Source: a virus
Length of the DNA: 30,503 nucleotides
IMG/VR virus record: IMGVR_UViG_3300044961_000128
Coordinates: 1 to 30,503 of that record
Reading direction: 5' to 3' (one strand)
Under the pieces are notes generated by a model, which was not told the origin of the DNA, did not search any database, and saw only the letters and a program-made list of their open reading frames with translations. A program made the position numbers and the translations under genes. Shown here one piece after another: positions 7,360-14,212 of this stretch (positions within the stretch are counted from its first letter, which is position 1; each line of letters begins with the position of its first letter).

Positions 7360-7640
7360 AGCCTATATGTAAGAATATACGCCGAAAAATAGGGAGTCGG
7401 TTTTCCTCAAAACCAATACACCCCCATGTAAAGTTTTCTTTACTTGGAAAAACGGTATATTGGGGAAGCTTGGATATGTCTACCAAACAAGTAATTTCCT
7501 CTAGTGCCGTTATATCTGGACCGACTTGTATATCACAGATGAGGGTAAAAAAATTCATCCTCGGACGAGTCAATCGATCAATAAATGAACAACTACAACA
7601 GACAAAGCAGCACCAATCACCCACAACCCTTAACAAATAA
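7320..7640 (+). CDS. Hypothetical protein of up to 106 residues
   Basis: I do not recognise this gene. The frame is open from a GTG at 7320 to a stop 7 bases before the secreted protein gene at 7648. The N-terminal part is basic (ICKNIRRKIGSRF), and a hydrophobic middle (VKFSLLGKTVYWGSLD) gives way to a polar Gln-rich tail. The start is uncertain; no strong ribosome binding site is visible, and a later ATG at 7475 is possible. A 137-codon ORF on the opposite strand overlaps it but also runs through the next gene's signal peptide, so it is less likely. Together with the 29-codon ORF just upstream, this accounts for the otherwise empty stretch 7281-7647. Confidence 0.4.
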   Translation: MEARRVDITKFTIKPICKNIRRKIGSRFSSKPIHPHVKFSLLGKTVYWGSLDMSTKQVISSSAVISGPTCISQMRVKKFILGRVNRSINEQLQQTKQHQSPTTLNK

Positions 7641-7647
7641 TAAAACA

Positions 7648-8322
7648 ATGACACAACTATCCAAAATACTAAAATTCTCTCTCCTGTTCGCGCTCTTCGC
7701 GGCTTTTTCAACTTCTGAGGCACAGACTTGGCAGAGAGGGCAACAAGTTCTTATTTGGCCGCGACCAGACTCCATTGCAATCGGAGACACGGTTATATTC
7801 AACGGCTATGCACGCACCAGCGCCGGCGCTCCGGTGACAAATCCGCTTCTCCGGTGGAACATTGTGTTTGATAGCACAGCAACGGCGTTATTTACAGGTA
7901 ACAGCGTTGGTCTGATCAGTCAGAGCACAAATCGTCAAGCAACCATTCATATTAGGTGGCAAACTCTAAGTGGGTTGTTTCGTGATTCCATACGAGTGAG
8001 ATTTATTGAACGGCCGGCACCATTACCGTGGCGACCTGGACAGCAAGCCTTATTGATGGTGACGGATACCGTGGCCCGAGCCGGTGATACGGTGTTATTC
8101 CGTGCATATGCACGAACTAGCTCTGGAGTAATTGTATCAGCGCCACAATTCACATACTCATTTACCGACTATTCCTTAATTAAATCAGTTTTCATGGAAG
8201 GTAATACGGGTCAACTCGTATTTCGCGACACACTTAGAAGCAATCCAAATTGGTTTGCAATATCGTGGACTACCAATAGCGGAATTTTCAAAGACAGTGT
8301 AAAAATAGTTACAATTCCGTAG
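7648..8322 (+). CDS. Secreted protein with two Ig-like repeats
   Basis: The N-terminus is a typical Sec signal peptide: a Lys-containing start, hydrophobic core KFSLLFALFAAF (9-20) and a likely cleavage after STSEA. The rest is two copies of a roughly 100-residue beta-rich unit. WQRGQQVLIW at 28-37 matches WRPGQQALLM at 128-137, GDTVIFNGYARTSAG matches GDTVLFRAYARTSSG at 146-160, and LSGLFRDSIRV near 107-117 matches NSGIFKDSVKI near 210-220. The spacing of 100 residues is clear, while the DNA copies have diverged. The pattern suggests an Ig-like (BIG-type) fold. It may be exported by the host to the periplasm or surface. The start at 7648 is chosen because it begins the signal peptide. Its role is unknown. 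Confidence 0.75.
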   Translation: MTQLSKILKFSLLFALFAAFSTSEAQTWQRGQQVLIWPRPDSIAIGDTVIFNGYARTSAGAPVTNPLLRWNIVFDSTATALFTGNSVGLISQSTNRQATIHIRWQTLSGLFRDSIRVRFIERPAPLPWRPGQQALLMVTDTVARAGDTVLFRAYARTSSGVIVSAPQFTYSFTDYSLIKSVFMEGNTGQLVFRDTLRSNPNWFAISWTTNSGIFKDSVKIVTIP

Positions 8323-8378
8323 TGTTACACATTGTTACATACGGGGATCGACATAAAATCTGCCTCATGAGGATGACG

Positions 8379-8663
8379 ATGTATAAACTACTACACAAAC
8401 CCACGGGTCTGTATTTTTGTCCGTCGCGTGAAATCAAAGGAACGTGGACGCGGCCCACAGACGGCCGCAAGTTCAACAATTATGTCAAGAGTAATCTAAG
8501 CAAGACCGGTAAGGTCTATCAAAATCGGCCTAGCTTCAAATATATTAGTGGGGGATTTTGGAATCATCTTGACGTACATCCCTCGTCAACAGCACTGTAC
8601 CCGTGGTTGGTATCACGACTTAACACATTTATTGAAAGTGAATGGGAAATTGTCGAGGTGTAA
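8379..8663 (+). CDS. Hypothetical protein, about 94 residues
   Basis: I do not recognise the family. The protein begins MYKLLHKPTGLYFCPSREIK and is basic and aromatic, with no membrane segment. The frame is open back to 8322 and has ATGs at 8367, 8373 and 8379. GAGGA at 8369-8373 lies about 5 bases before ATG 8379, which decides this start. It sits between the secreted Ig-like protein and the MazG-like gene. Confidence 0.6.
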   Translation: MYKLLHKPTGLYFCPSREIKGTWTRPTDGRKFNNYVKSNLSKTGKVYQNRPSFKYISGGFWNHLDVHPSSTALYPWLVSRLNTFIESEWEIVEV

Positions 8664-8685
8664 TTACAACACAATGAGGTAATAT

Positions 8686-8973
8686 ATGAAGCTTGTAAGA
8701 GACAATTATGATCCCGAACGACTAAAGAGTCGAAAGACAGAATCGGAAACAGAATTTAAGATTTTGCTCCGTGCAAAATTAGTTGAGGAAGCCTCGGAGG
8801 TTTTGGTGGCGATGGATCATAATAATCTTATGGAAGAAATCGGAGACGTGCTTGACGTATTGGATGGGATTATTGAATTATACAAAATTGATACGAAAGA
8901 ACTAAACACCAAACGAAAGGCCAAGCGTAAGCTCAAGGGTGGATTCACAAAAGGCGTTGTGAAACTCAAGTAA
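8686..8973 (+). CDS. MazG-like nucleotide pyrophosphohydrolase
   Basis: A small all-helical protein of the MazG/PRA-PH superfamily, whose members hydrolyse NTPs, dNTPs or phosphoribosyl nucleotides to monophosphates. The metal-binding signature is visible: KLVEEASEVL at 31-40 (E34, E35, E38) followed by LMEEIGDVLDVLDG (E50, E51, D54). It has 95 residues, the size of single-domain members. GAGG at 8676-8679 followed by TAATAT precedes the ATG, the ribosome binding pattern used repeatedly in this window. Phage MazG-like proteins are thought to adjust nucleotide pools or stringent signalling; the substrate here is unknown. Confidence 0.75.
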   Translation: MKLVRDNYDPERLKSRKTESETEFKILLRAKLVEEASEVLVAMDHNNLMEEIGDVLDVLDGIIELYKIDTKELNTKRKAKRKLKGGFTKGVVKLK

Positions 8974-9027
8974 ATAGTCCTATGCTTTCAATAGCCGATT
9001 ATTCATTGTTTGAACACTATCACGGTT

Positions 9028-9672
9028 ATGAGCTCACTACTACCATCGTATCTAAGACTTGATGTAAAGAACATTTCGGAAAAACATATACGACATAAGT
9101 TGTCATTAATCAAGCCGCTTGTATTTGAAAATCGTTCGTTCGTGGCAGGTGGGGTATTTAAGACGGTATTTGCACTTGGCGAAGATTTTAGCCCCAAGGA
9201 TATCGACGTATTCTTTTACAACGACGCCGAACATACACGGATGATGACGAGATTTACAGAGCTATCTGAAAAAGAAAATCCTCCGTATGTTTATTCGCAT
9301 GCAAATGCAAATACCATATCGTACCAAAACGTAGAAACTAAGGTCAACATTGACTTAATTATGCGAGATTATGGTACGCCTGAACACGTTTTGAGTGATT
9401 TCGACTTTACGGTGGTCAAGTGCGCCGCAATAGTTGAAAATGGCGAATATAGACTGGTCTATCATCCGATGTTCTTTTCGGATTTTAATGAAAAAATTCT
9501 TCGATATGATAGCCACAAAGAATTTAATGCTGATGCTGTATTCAATCGTATGATCAAATACGTCCGATATGGGTATGATCCGTCACTAGAATTGAAGACA
9601 CAATTGTTCAATTCTATCAAATCTATGTCATTGGGATCGAAGCTTACCGATCCCAAGATAACGCGATACTAA
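9028..9672 (+). CDS. Nucleotidyltransferase-like protein (pol beta fold)
   Basis: The N-terminal half carries the core of the pol-beta nucleotidyltransferase superfamily: FVAGGVFKTVF (38-48, with GG at 41-42), SPKDIDVFF (55-63, with D58 and D60 as metal ligands), and KVNIDLIM near residue 110 supplying the third acid. The C-terminal half is helical. Such phage proteins often lie among tRNA-CCA or nucleotide-transfer enzymes, but the substrate cannot be told. The frame also allows a TTG start at 9010; ATG 9028 is preferred, though neither has a strong ribosome binding site. It is followed by the promoter and hairpin region of the sliding clamp. Confidence 0.65.
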   Translation: MSSLLPSYLRLDVKNISEKHIRHKLSLIKPLVFENRSFVAGGVFKTVFALGEDFSPKDIDVFFYNDAEHTRMMTRFTELSEKENPPYVYSHANANTISYQNVETKVNIDLIMRDYGTPEHVLSDFDFTVVKCAAIVENGEYRLVYHPMFFSDFNEKILRYDSHKEFNADAVFNRMIKYVRYGYDPSLELKTQLFNSIKSMSLGSKLTDPKITRY

Positions 9673-9675
9673 CCC

Positions 9676-9704
9676 TTGACAGAACACCATATAGATGTTA
9701 CATT
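9676..9704 (+). promoter_or_regulatory. Sigma70-like promoter upstream of the sliding clamp
   Basis: A perfect -35 box TTGACA (9676-9681) is followed after 17 bases by TACATT (9699-9704), which matches 4 of 6 bases of the -10 consensus. The spacing is ideal. The start site would fall around 9710, giving a short leader before the clamp ATG at 9737. Host RNA polymerase could use it early in infection. Confidence 0.55.
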
Positions 9705-9717
9705 TATATGGTGTTCT
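9681..9717 (+). promoter_or_regulatory. Long hairpin overlapping the clamp promoter
   Basis: AGAACACCATATA (9681-9693) pairs perfectly with TATATGGTGTTCT (9705-9717). The pairing extends inward through GATG and CATT (one G-T pair) to a 3-base loop, giving about 17 bp. It sits across the promoter spacer and -10 box. As DNA it could be an operator for a dimeric repressor; as RNA from upstream it could be a processing site or weak terminator, though only CACTTTT follows and there is no strong T run. Confidence 0.55.
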
Positions 9718-9736
9718 CACTTTTACAGAGGAAACA

Positions 9737-10462
9737 ATGAAGAAAAGTATTCTTGAACGGTTTATTTCCAAGTATAATCTTGGTGGCGTGGCTAATGCTG
9801 TCATTCTCAAGTCCGATGGTAAGAGTCTATCCACGACTTTTATCAGTGACGACAAGAGCGTGGTAGGCGAAGTCAGCACCACACAACTACAGATGGACCC
9901 AGGCTCGTATGCTGTATATGATACGCCACAGCTTCGTAGTATGCTCGGTGTATTGGACGAGGATATCACGGTCAAGGTTGTTACCGTGAATGGTAAGAAT
10001 ACATCGTTGTCGTTTAGTGACAACAGCGGCGTAAAGACCAACTTTGTGTTGGCGTCTGAAGATAACATTCCAAGGGCGCCTGTCGCCAAGAAGGCCATGC
10101 CAAATTTTGAAGTCGTGTCCACTCTCGATAAGGTGTTCGTGGAACGATTCATCAAGGCTAAGAACGCATTGCCCGATGTAGAAACGTTTACGGTGTTGTG
10201 TGATGGTAAGTCGGCACAGATTGTTATTGGTCATAGTAAGATGAATACCAATCGTGTCACATTACCTCTGCCGGCATCAACGACAGACAAGATTGAACCC
10301 ATCAACTTCCACGCCCGATATCTCAAGGATATTCTTGTAGCAAACAAGGAAGCAGATAAGGGTAAGATTGAAGTATCATCGCAGGGTATTGCTCGCGTAA
10401 CATTTGAAATCGCGGATTTCTCGGTCACTTACTACCTCCCAGTTATTCAGCTCGAAGACTAA
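9737..10462 (+). CDS. 45: Sliding clamp (T4 gp45-like)
   Basis: The DNA polymerase processivity factor, expected to form a trimeric ring on DNA and, in T4-like phages, also to activate late transcription. At 241 residues it is close to T4 gp45 (228). The recognisable features are the two-domain beta-rich pattern and the neighbourhood of clamp loader and polymerase genes; individual residues are poorly conserved in this family. GAGGAAAC just before ATG 9737 decides the start; the frame is open from 9695, but that ATG lies in the hairpin. Its TAA overlaps the next ATG (TAATG at 10460). Confidence 0.8.
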   Translation: MKKSILERFISKYNLGGVANAVILKSDGKSLSTTFISDDKSVVGEVSTTQLQMDPGSYAVYDTPQLRSMLGVLDEDITVKVVTVNGKNTSLSFSDNSGVKTNFVLASEDNIPRAPVAKKAMPNFEVVSTLDKVFVERFIKAKNALPDVETFTVLCDGKSAQIVIGHSKMNTNRVTLPLPASTTDKIEPINFHARYLKDILVANKEADKGKIEVSSQGIARVTFEIADFSVTYYLPVIQLED

Positions 10463-11634
10463 TGCCAATTTCCGATTTCTTTGATGTAGAAGAAGAAACA
10501 TTTGATGACAAGCGTTCCGCGTTTCTTGCACATATGGATATGTTAAAATCTATGGATGTGAGAGAACTGACCTTGTACAAGAAACATCAAGAAATACAGA
10601 GTTTTTATAAGACATGGCACAATCGAGCGTCCCGCGTCAAAGCCAGAATTTGGCGTCCCACCGATATAATGAACGTAGATCAAACTGTGCAGGAAATTCT
10701 TCACATACAACCACGTATTCGATTCATTGAAAAAGATGATCGAGAAGGTATTGATATGTGGAGAACCCTGCGCGTGTTTGGTCATACCGCTGACTTTGAT
10801 CAAAACCCCGGTCGCTTTTTACGATTCGTGGTAGAAGACCAAGACGGTCGAATTTTAGGATTTGCGAGTTTGTCAAGTGATGTAATGAATCTTGGTGCTC
10901 GTGACCGCTGGATTGGATGGACAGATGCACAAAAAGAATCGGGTATGCTCAATCATACCGCAGTTGGTACTACTATTGCTCCTACACAACCATTAGGTTA
11001 TAACTTTCTTGGTGGTAAGTTGATAGCATCGTTGTTAATATCAAAATACGTGCGTGATATATGGCAACGCGAATATGGTAATGTATTGGTGGGATTTACT
11101 ACTATGTCGCTGTACGGCGATGGTAGTATGTACAATGGTATCAAGTGGTGGAAGTCGTTAGGTGAGACAACAGGCAAAGTCAGCATCAAGCCTAACAACG
11201 ATCACTATGATATTATGCATGATGTTATAAAGAAAAAGTATCCAGTGGAATACGATAAAATGATGACTACGGAACACGGTGGTCCTCCTACCGGCGCAAA
11301 ACAAAAAATCATGCATATGATTTACAAGGAGTGTGGTCTTACCACGACACACTACGAGCATGGATTCAAGCGCGGTGTGTATTTTGCACCGGTATACAAA
11401 AACACACGGGAATTTCTTCGTCAAGAAATCTCAGCAGACTCGTTAGTTTTACAAGATAATCTTTGTAATGACCTCATGGATATTGTACCGTGGTGGCAAA
11501 ACAAAGCAGAAAATAGATATCGAAAGTTGGTGGAAGAAAATCGCGTCAATCCAGATATCTTGTTTTATAATGACGCTATTTCTTTGGGTTGGGAAGAATT
11601 CAAAACCAAATATATCACACAGGTAGGGAGATGA
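10462..11634 (+). CDS. DUF4338 (DruA-like) protein, long form
   Basis: A second member of the DUF4338 family. The core is clear: ILGFASLSSD 131-140, RDRWIGW 147-153, the Asn-rich-to-Pro segment near 164-178, WQREYG 201-206, and GSMYNGIKWWKSLGETTG 221-238, equivalent to the GAVYLADNW motif of the protein at 1466. It has a 120-residue N-terminal extension and a 150-residue C-terminal region that are absent from the shorter paralogue, giving 390 residues, similar to DruA itself. It overlaps the clamp gene by one base and so is probably translated with it. Its conserved position between replisome genes argues for a role in DNA metabolism or modification (inference). Confidence 0.72.
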   Translation: MPISDFFDVEEETFDDKRSAFLAHMDMLKSMDVRELTLYKKHQEIQSFYKTWHNRASRVKARIWRPTDIMNVDQTVQEILHIQPRIRFIEKDDREGIDMWRTLRVFGHTADFDQNPGRFLRFVVEDQDGRILGFASLSSDVMNLGARDRWIGWTDAQKESGMLNHTAVGTTIAPTQPLGYNFLGGKLIASLLISKYVRDIWQREYGNVLVGFTTMSLYGDGSMYNGIKWWKSLGETTGKVSIKPNNDHYDIMHDVIKKKYPVEYDKMMTTEHGGPPTGAKQKIMHMIYKECGLTTTHYEHGFKRGVYFAPVYKNTREFLRQEISADSLVLQDNLCNDLMDIVPWWQNKAENRYRKLVEENRVNPDILFYNDAISLGWEEFKTKYITQVGR

Positions 11635-11684
11635 ATCATACAGTTAATGATTCCGTGGCTAGAAAATCAACGAAAATGGTATAA
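11631..11684 (+). CDS. 17-codon leader ORF before the clamp loader gene
   Basis: A short ORF (MNHTVNDSVARKSTKMV) begins on the ATGA that ends the DUF4338 gene, with AGGGAG directly upstream, and stops 5 bases before the clamp loader ATG at 11690. It could keep ribosomes moving into the clamp loader gene, which has no ribosome binding site of its own. Translation is inferred. Confidence 0.3.
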   Translation: MNHTVNDSVARKSTKMV

Positions 11685-11689
11685 ATAAT

Positions 11690-13045
11690 ATGAACGCTAC
11701 ACACAGTATATGGGTAGAAAAATATCGTCCTACCACACTTGATAATTACATCGGCAACGATAGCATGAAGGCCAAGGTTGGCAAGTTTATTGCCGAGGGT
11801 GATGTTCCACACATCTTGTTGAGTGGACCACCAGGAACAGGCAAGACCACAGTGGCCAAGATTATTGTCAAGAACATTGAGTGTGAAAGCTTGTATATCA
11901 ATGCATCTGACGAGAACAACGTAGATACAGTCCGAAACAAAATAAGGGGATTTGCCTCGACCGTGGGGTTTACAGATCTCAAAGTCATCATTTTGGATGA
12001 GTGTTTGGACGAAAATACATTGGTGTGGGTGCTTCGTGAGGGGTCAGAAACCGCAGTGGCTATAAAAGATGTAAATCCGTTGACGGATTTAGTGAAATCG
12101 TGGAATACAACCCACAATCGAATCGAGTGGAGACAATTTGATAAATTTGATAAAGGTTTACAAGATGTATATGAACTTGAGTTAGAGAACGGTGAGGTCG
12201 TAATCTGTACGGCGGATCACAAATGGTACGTTCGATCAGACACAGGCGAGATACTAGTGGTTAAAACATCAGAATTGGACACTTATTCTCACATACTGTC
12301 CCCAGAAGTGGAATTAAAAACTGTCAAAATTACGAAAATAAAAAAACTCGACGTACAAAGACGTGTATATGATTTATCCGTTCAAGGAAATCATAACTTT
12401 TTTATTGGACGGACACAAACACTGACTCATAATTGTGATTACATGACACCAAACGCACAAGCTGCGCTTCGTAACGTTATGGAAACGTTTAGTCGGTCGT
12501 GCCGATTCATCTTGACTTGTAATTATGTAGAACGCATTATTGATCCGATCATCAGCAGAACTCAGCAATTCCACGTAGTTCCGCCGAATAAGATTGAGGT
12601 AGCCAAGCACCTCGCTGGTATCTTGAAACAGGAAGGCGTGTCGTATAAGCCGGATGACATCAAGTTGCTCGTAGATGCTTATTATCCCGATATTCGTAAG
12701 ATTATCGGCGAAGCCTCGTTGGCCGTTAATGACGGGAAATTGTCAATTGATGCCGAGGAAGTGGTTGCTTCTGATATTAAACTTCGTGTCATTGAACTTC
12801 TTGGACAGAAGGGTGATGCTAAGAAGCGATTCACGGAAATTCGTCAACTGTTCGCTGATGCTGGTATTCGTGACTTTACTGAATTTTATAGTCTTTTATA
12901 CTCCAATGTAGATACCTACGCTAAAGGAAATGTTAGTCAAGTAATTTTACACATTGCTGAGGGTCAAAAATACGACGCGCAGGTGGTCAACAAGGAAATT
13001 AATATGATGGCAACGATTATCAACATTCTACAAACAATAGGGTAA
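11690..13045 (+). CDS. 44: Clamp loader ATPase (T4 gp44-like) with an intein
   Basis: The AAA+ large subunit that loads the sliding clamp onto primed DNA. The N-extein has WVEKYRPTTLDNYIG (box II of RFC-like proteins), Walker A GPPGTGKT (46-53) and Walker B VIILDE (99-104). Translation then runs into a 144-residue intein (105-248) and resumes as CDYMTPNAQAALRNVME, the normal continuation of the DE(A/C)D box. IISRTQQF supplies the Ser-Arg sensor motif that acts across subunits. Spliced length is 307 residues, close to T4 gp44 (319). The start follows a 17-codon leader ORF and has no strong ribosome binding site. Activity should depend on protein splicing, because the intein separates Walker B from the rest of the ATPase. 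Confidence 0.93.
   Translation: MNATHSIWVEKYRPTTLDNYIGNDSMKAKVGKFIAEGDVPHILLSGPPGTGKTTVAKIIVKNIECESLYINASDENNVDTVRNKIRGFASTVGFTDLKVIILDECLDENTLVWVLREGSETAVAIKDVNPLTDLVKSWNTTHNRIEWRQFDKFDKGLQDVYELELENGEVVICTADHKWYVRSDTGEILVVKTSELDTYSHILSPEVELKTVKITKIKKLDVQRRVYDLSVQGNHNFFIGRTQTLTHNCDYMTPNAQAALRNVMETFSRSCRFILTCNYVERIIDPIISRTQQFHVVPPNKIEVAKHLAGILKQEGVSYKPDDIKLLVDAYYPDIRKIIGEASLAVNDGKLSIDAEEVVASDIKLRVIELLGQKGDAKKRFTEIRQLFADAGIRDFTEFYSLLYSNVDTYAKGNVSQVILHIAEGQKYDAQVVNKEINMMATIINILQTIG
12002..12433 (+). mobile_element. Mini-intein in the clamp loader (Walker B site)
   Basis: A self-splicing protein element of 144 residues with no endonuclease domain. It has C1 in CLDENTLV (block A), T70-A71-D72-H73 (block B TxxH), D124 in RRVYDLSV and H131 in GNHNFFIG (block F), and the terminal TLTHN with H143-N144 (block G), followed by Cys+1. 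All residues needed for the standard splicing pathway are present. Size and the ending resemble naturally split phage-type inteins such as gp41-1, but here both halves are in one ORF. It interrupts VIILDE / CDYMT, the catalytic Walker B motif, a typical intein insertion point. Confidence 0.93.
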
Positions 13046-13046
13046 T

Positions 13047-13115
13047 ATGATCACAGCGGCGCTATTTTTTGTAATTGGTATCTGGGTTGGTTCAAAGCTT
13101 ACCAAAAGCAACTAA
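13047..13115 (+). CDS. 22-residue single-pass membrane peptide
   Basis: The ORF reads MITAALFFVIGIWVGSKLTK plus SN. The hydrophobic stretch ALFFVIGIWVG is long enough for one membrane span and is followed by Lys residues, so the C-terminus would probably face the cytoplasm. AGGG at 13039-13042 precedes TAATATG, the ribosome binding pattern of other genes here, and the ORF follows the clamp loader stop by one base. No homologue is known to me. Confidence 0.45.
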   Translation: MITAALFFVIGIWVGSKLTKSN

Positions 13116-13119
13116 CCAG

Positions 13120-13142
13120 CTACTTATAGTAGAAACCTACTA
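13120..13142 (+). promoter_or_regulatory. CTACTTATAGTAGA repeat with alternative hairpins
   Basis: CTACTTATAGTAGA (13120-13133) occurs again at 16868-16881, both times in the gap before a gene. It contains TATAGT, 5 of 6 bases of a -10 box, but no -35 box. Here CTACT/AGTAG and TAGTAG/CTACTA (13127-13132 with 13137-13142) give two mutually exclusive small hairpins. It is a candidate phage promoter or regulator-binding site. Confidence 0.35.
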
Positions 13143-13154
13143 ATCGAGGTATAC

Positions 13155-13457
13155 ATGAGTAAAATTGTTAGTCCCGACGCCGGACAAGTTTCTATTGATA
13201 TAGGAAAAACAAAGGCTCTAGTCTGTAAGTGTGGAAACCATACTTTTACACAGATTAGTTTTCTTCGAGTTCTTCCTGCATTGTTATCACCCAACGGTAA
13301 GGATGCCATCATTCCCATGATGTCATTTGCGTGTAACGCTTGCGGAGCCGTACCTGACCAGGTTATCCCGCCATTCATTCGTGATGAAGCATTGGGGCGC
13401 ACCGGTGCCAACACAACTTCTGCGGACGCAGAAAAACCCAAACTCGGTTTAATCTGA
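13155..13457 (+). CDS. Small zinc-ribbon protein, 100 residues
   Basis: I cannot assign a function. Two Cys pairs, CKCG near 24-27 and CNACG near 60-64, separated by about 35 residues, look like a zinc ribbon. The middle is hydrophobic (FLRVLPALLS) and the C-terminus polar and probably disordered (TTSADAEKPK). GAGG precedes the ATG. It is the first gene after the clamp loader and membrane peptide, and is followed by gp62, so it lies within the replication block. Confidence 0.65.
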   Translation: MSKIVSPDAGQVSIDIGKTKALVCKCGNHTFTQISFLRVLPALLSPNGKDAIIPMMSFACNACGAVPDQVIPPFIRDEALGRTGANTTSADAEKPKLGLI

Positions 13458-13468
13458 GGAGAATCATA

Positions 13469-13762
13469 ATGGCAAATTATTCACAACCCGCCGACGAAAT
13501 CAAAAACATTATCCGTAAAGGATATCCGGATGGACTTGACAGTGCTACTGCGGTTAAGCATATTAGTGTATTAGTTGCTCGGGTCAACGAACTAGAACGA
13601 GCACTAATGCCATTTGTAAAAGTAGGAAGTTCACCAAATTACGGCGATATGATGGTATCTGTCATGTACAAAAATTGTGCCGATGCTGCTAATGTTATGG
13701 ATCGAACCCAGAGCGTTCCTGTCGGTGCAAAGCACGAAACATTTATCCCCGCAGAATACTAA
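13469..13762 (+). CDS. Hypothetical protein, 97 residues
   Basis: Not recognised. An N-terminal polar segment is followed by a helix with heptad-like hydrophobics (AVKHISVLVARVNELERAL, about residues 29-47), which could form a short coiled coil, then a mixed C-terminus. No cysteine motif or membrane segment. GAGGAG in TGAGGAGAATCATAATG is a strong ribosome binding site and fixes the start. It ends 3 bases before gp62. Confidence 0.6.
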   Translation: MANYSQPADEIKNIIRKGYPDGLDSATAVKHISVLVARVNELERALMPFVKVGSSPNYGDMMVSVMYKNCADAANVMDRTQSVPVGAKHETFIPAEY

Positions 13763-13765
13763 ACC

Positions 13766-14212
13766 ATGCCCCCCAAGACACCATTTGATCACATCAATGC
13801 AATTTTTACTAATCAGAAAATCGGCTATTATGATGAACTAAGTGAGGCTGACCGTAAAACGTTCACGCCATACGTCATCAATATGGGGATTAGTATGAAT
13901 CCTGACTTCTTGCCATATGTCAACGAAGTCAACAAGTATTGGGGTCAAATGGGTCCGCGTGAAGTATACTTATTTTACAGTCAGTTGCTTCCCAAAGGTA
14001 AGCAGTTCAATAAGTGGATCAAGGGTAAAAAAGTTGAAGACTATGAACCGTGGCTTGTCGAGTTAGTAGCACAACATTTTTGTGTGTCTAAGGATGAAGC
14101 CATTTCGTATCTTCGGGTATTTTACAAGTCCGATAAAGGACGCCAAGAACTCAGGTCTATTCTTGAAGGATATGGATTAGAATCCAAAAAAATTAAGAGG
14201 GCAAAGTTATGA
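13766..14212 (+). CDS. 62: Clamp loader small subunit (T4 gp62-like)
   Basis: In T4 one gp62 joins four gp44 subunits to load the clamp. The C-terminal half fits gp62: LPKGKQFNKWIKGKKVED near 79-96, where T4 has a similar KRFGKWVKKEKLED pattern, then a helical segment (VELVAQHFCVSKDEAISYLRVF) and a basic tail. The protein is 148 residues, shorter than T4 gp62 (187) and similar to short forms in other T4-like phages. It lies 720 bases after gp44 rather than directly next to it. Its TGA overlaps the next ATG (ATGA at 14209). Confidence 0.65.
   Translation: MPPKTPFDHINAIFTNQKIGYYDELSEADRKTFTPYVINMGISMNPDFLPYVNEVNKYWGQMGPREVYLFYSQLLPKGKQFNKWIKGKKVEDYEPWLVELVAQHFCVSKDEAISYLRVFYKSDKGRQELRSILEGYGLESKKIKRAKL

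Noticed and set aside
7310-7723. A 137-codon ORF on the minus strand
   Set aside because: It covers the signal peptide of the secreted Ig-like protein, has an unlikely Cys/Phe-rich composition, and every other gene is on the + strand.
9695-9736. Upstream ATG at 9695 as the sliding clamp start
   Set aside because: It lies inside the hairpin and promoter region and lacks a ribosome binding site, while GAGGAAAC precedes ATG 9737.
11680-11687. TATAAATA, identical to the T4 late promoter core
   Set aside because: It ends 2 bases before the clamp loader ATG, so transcription would start inside the gene; it is also easily explained by local AT-richness.
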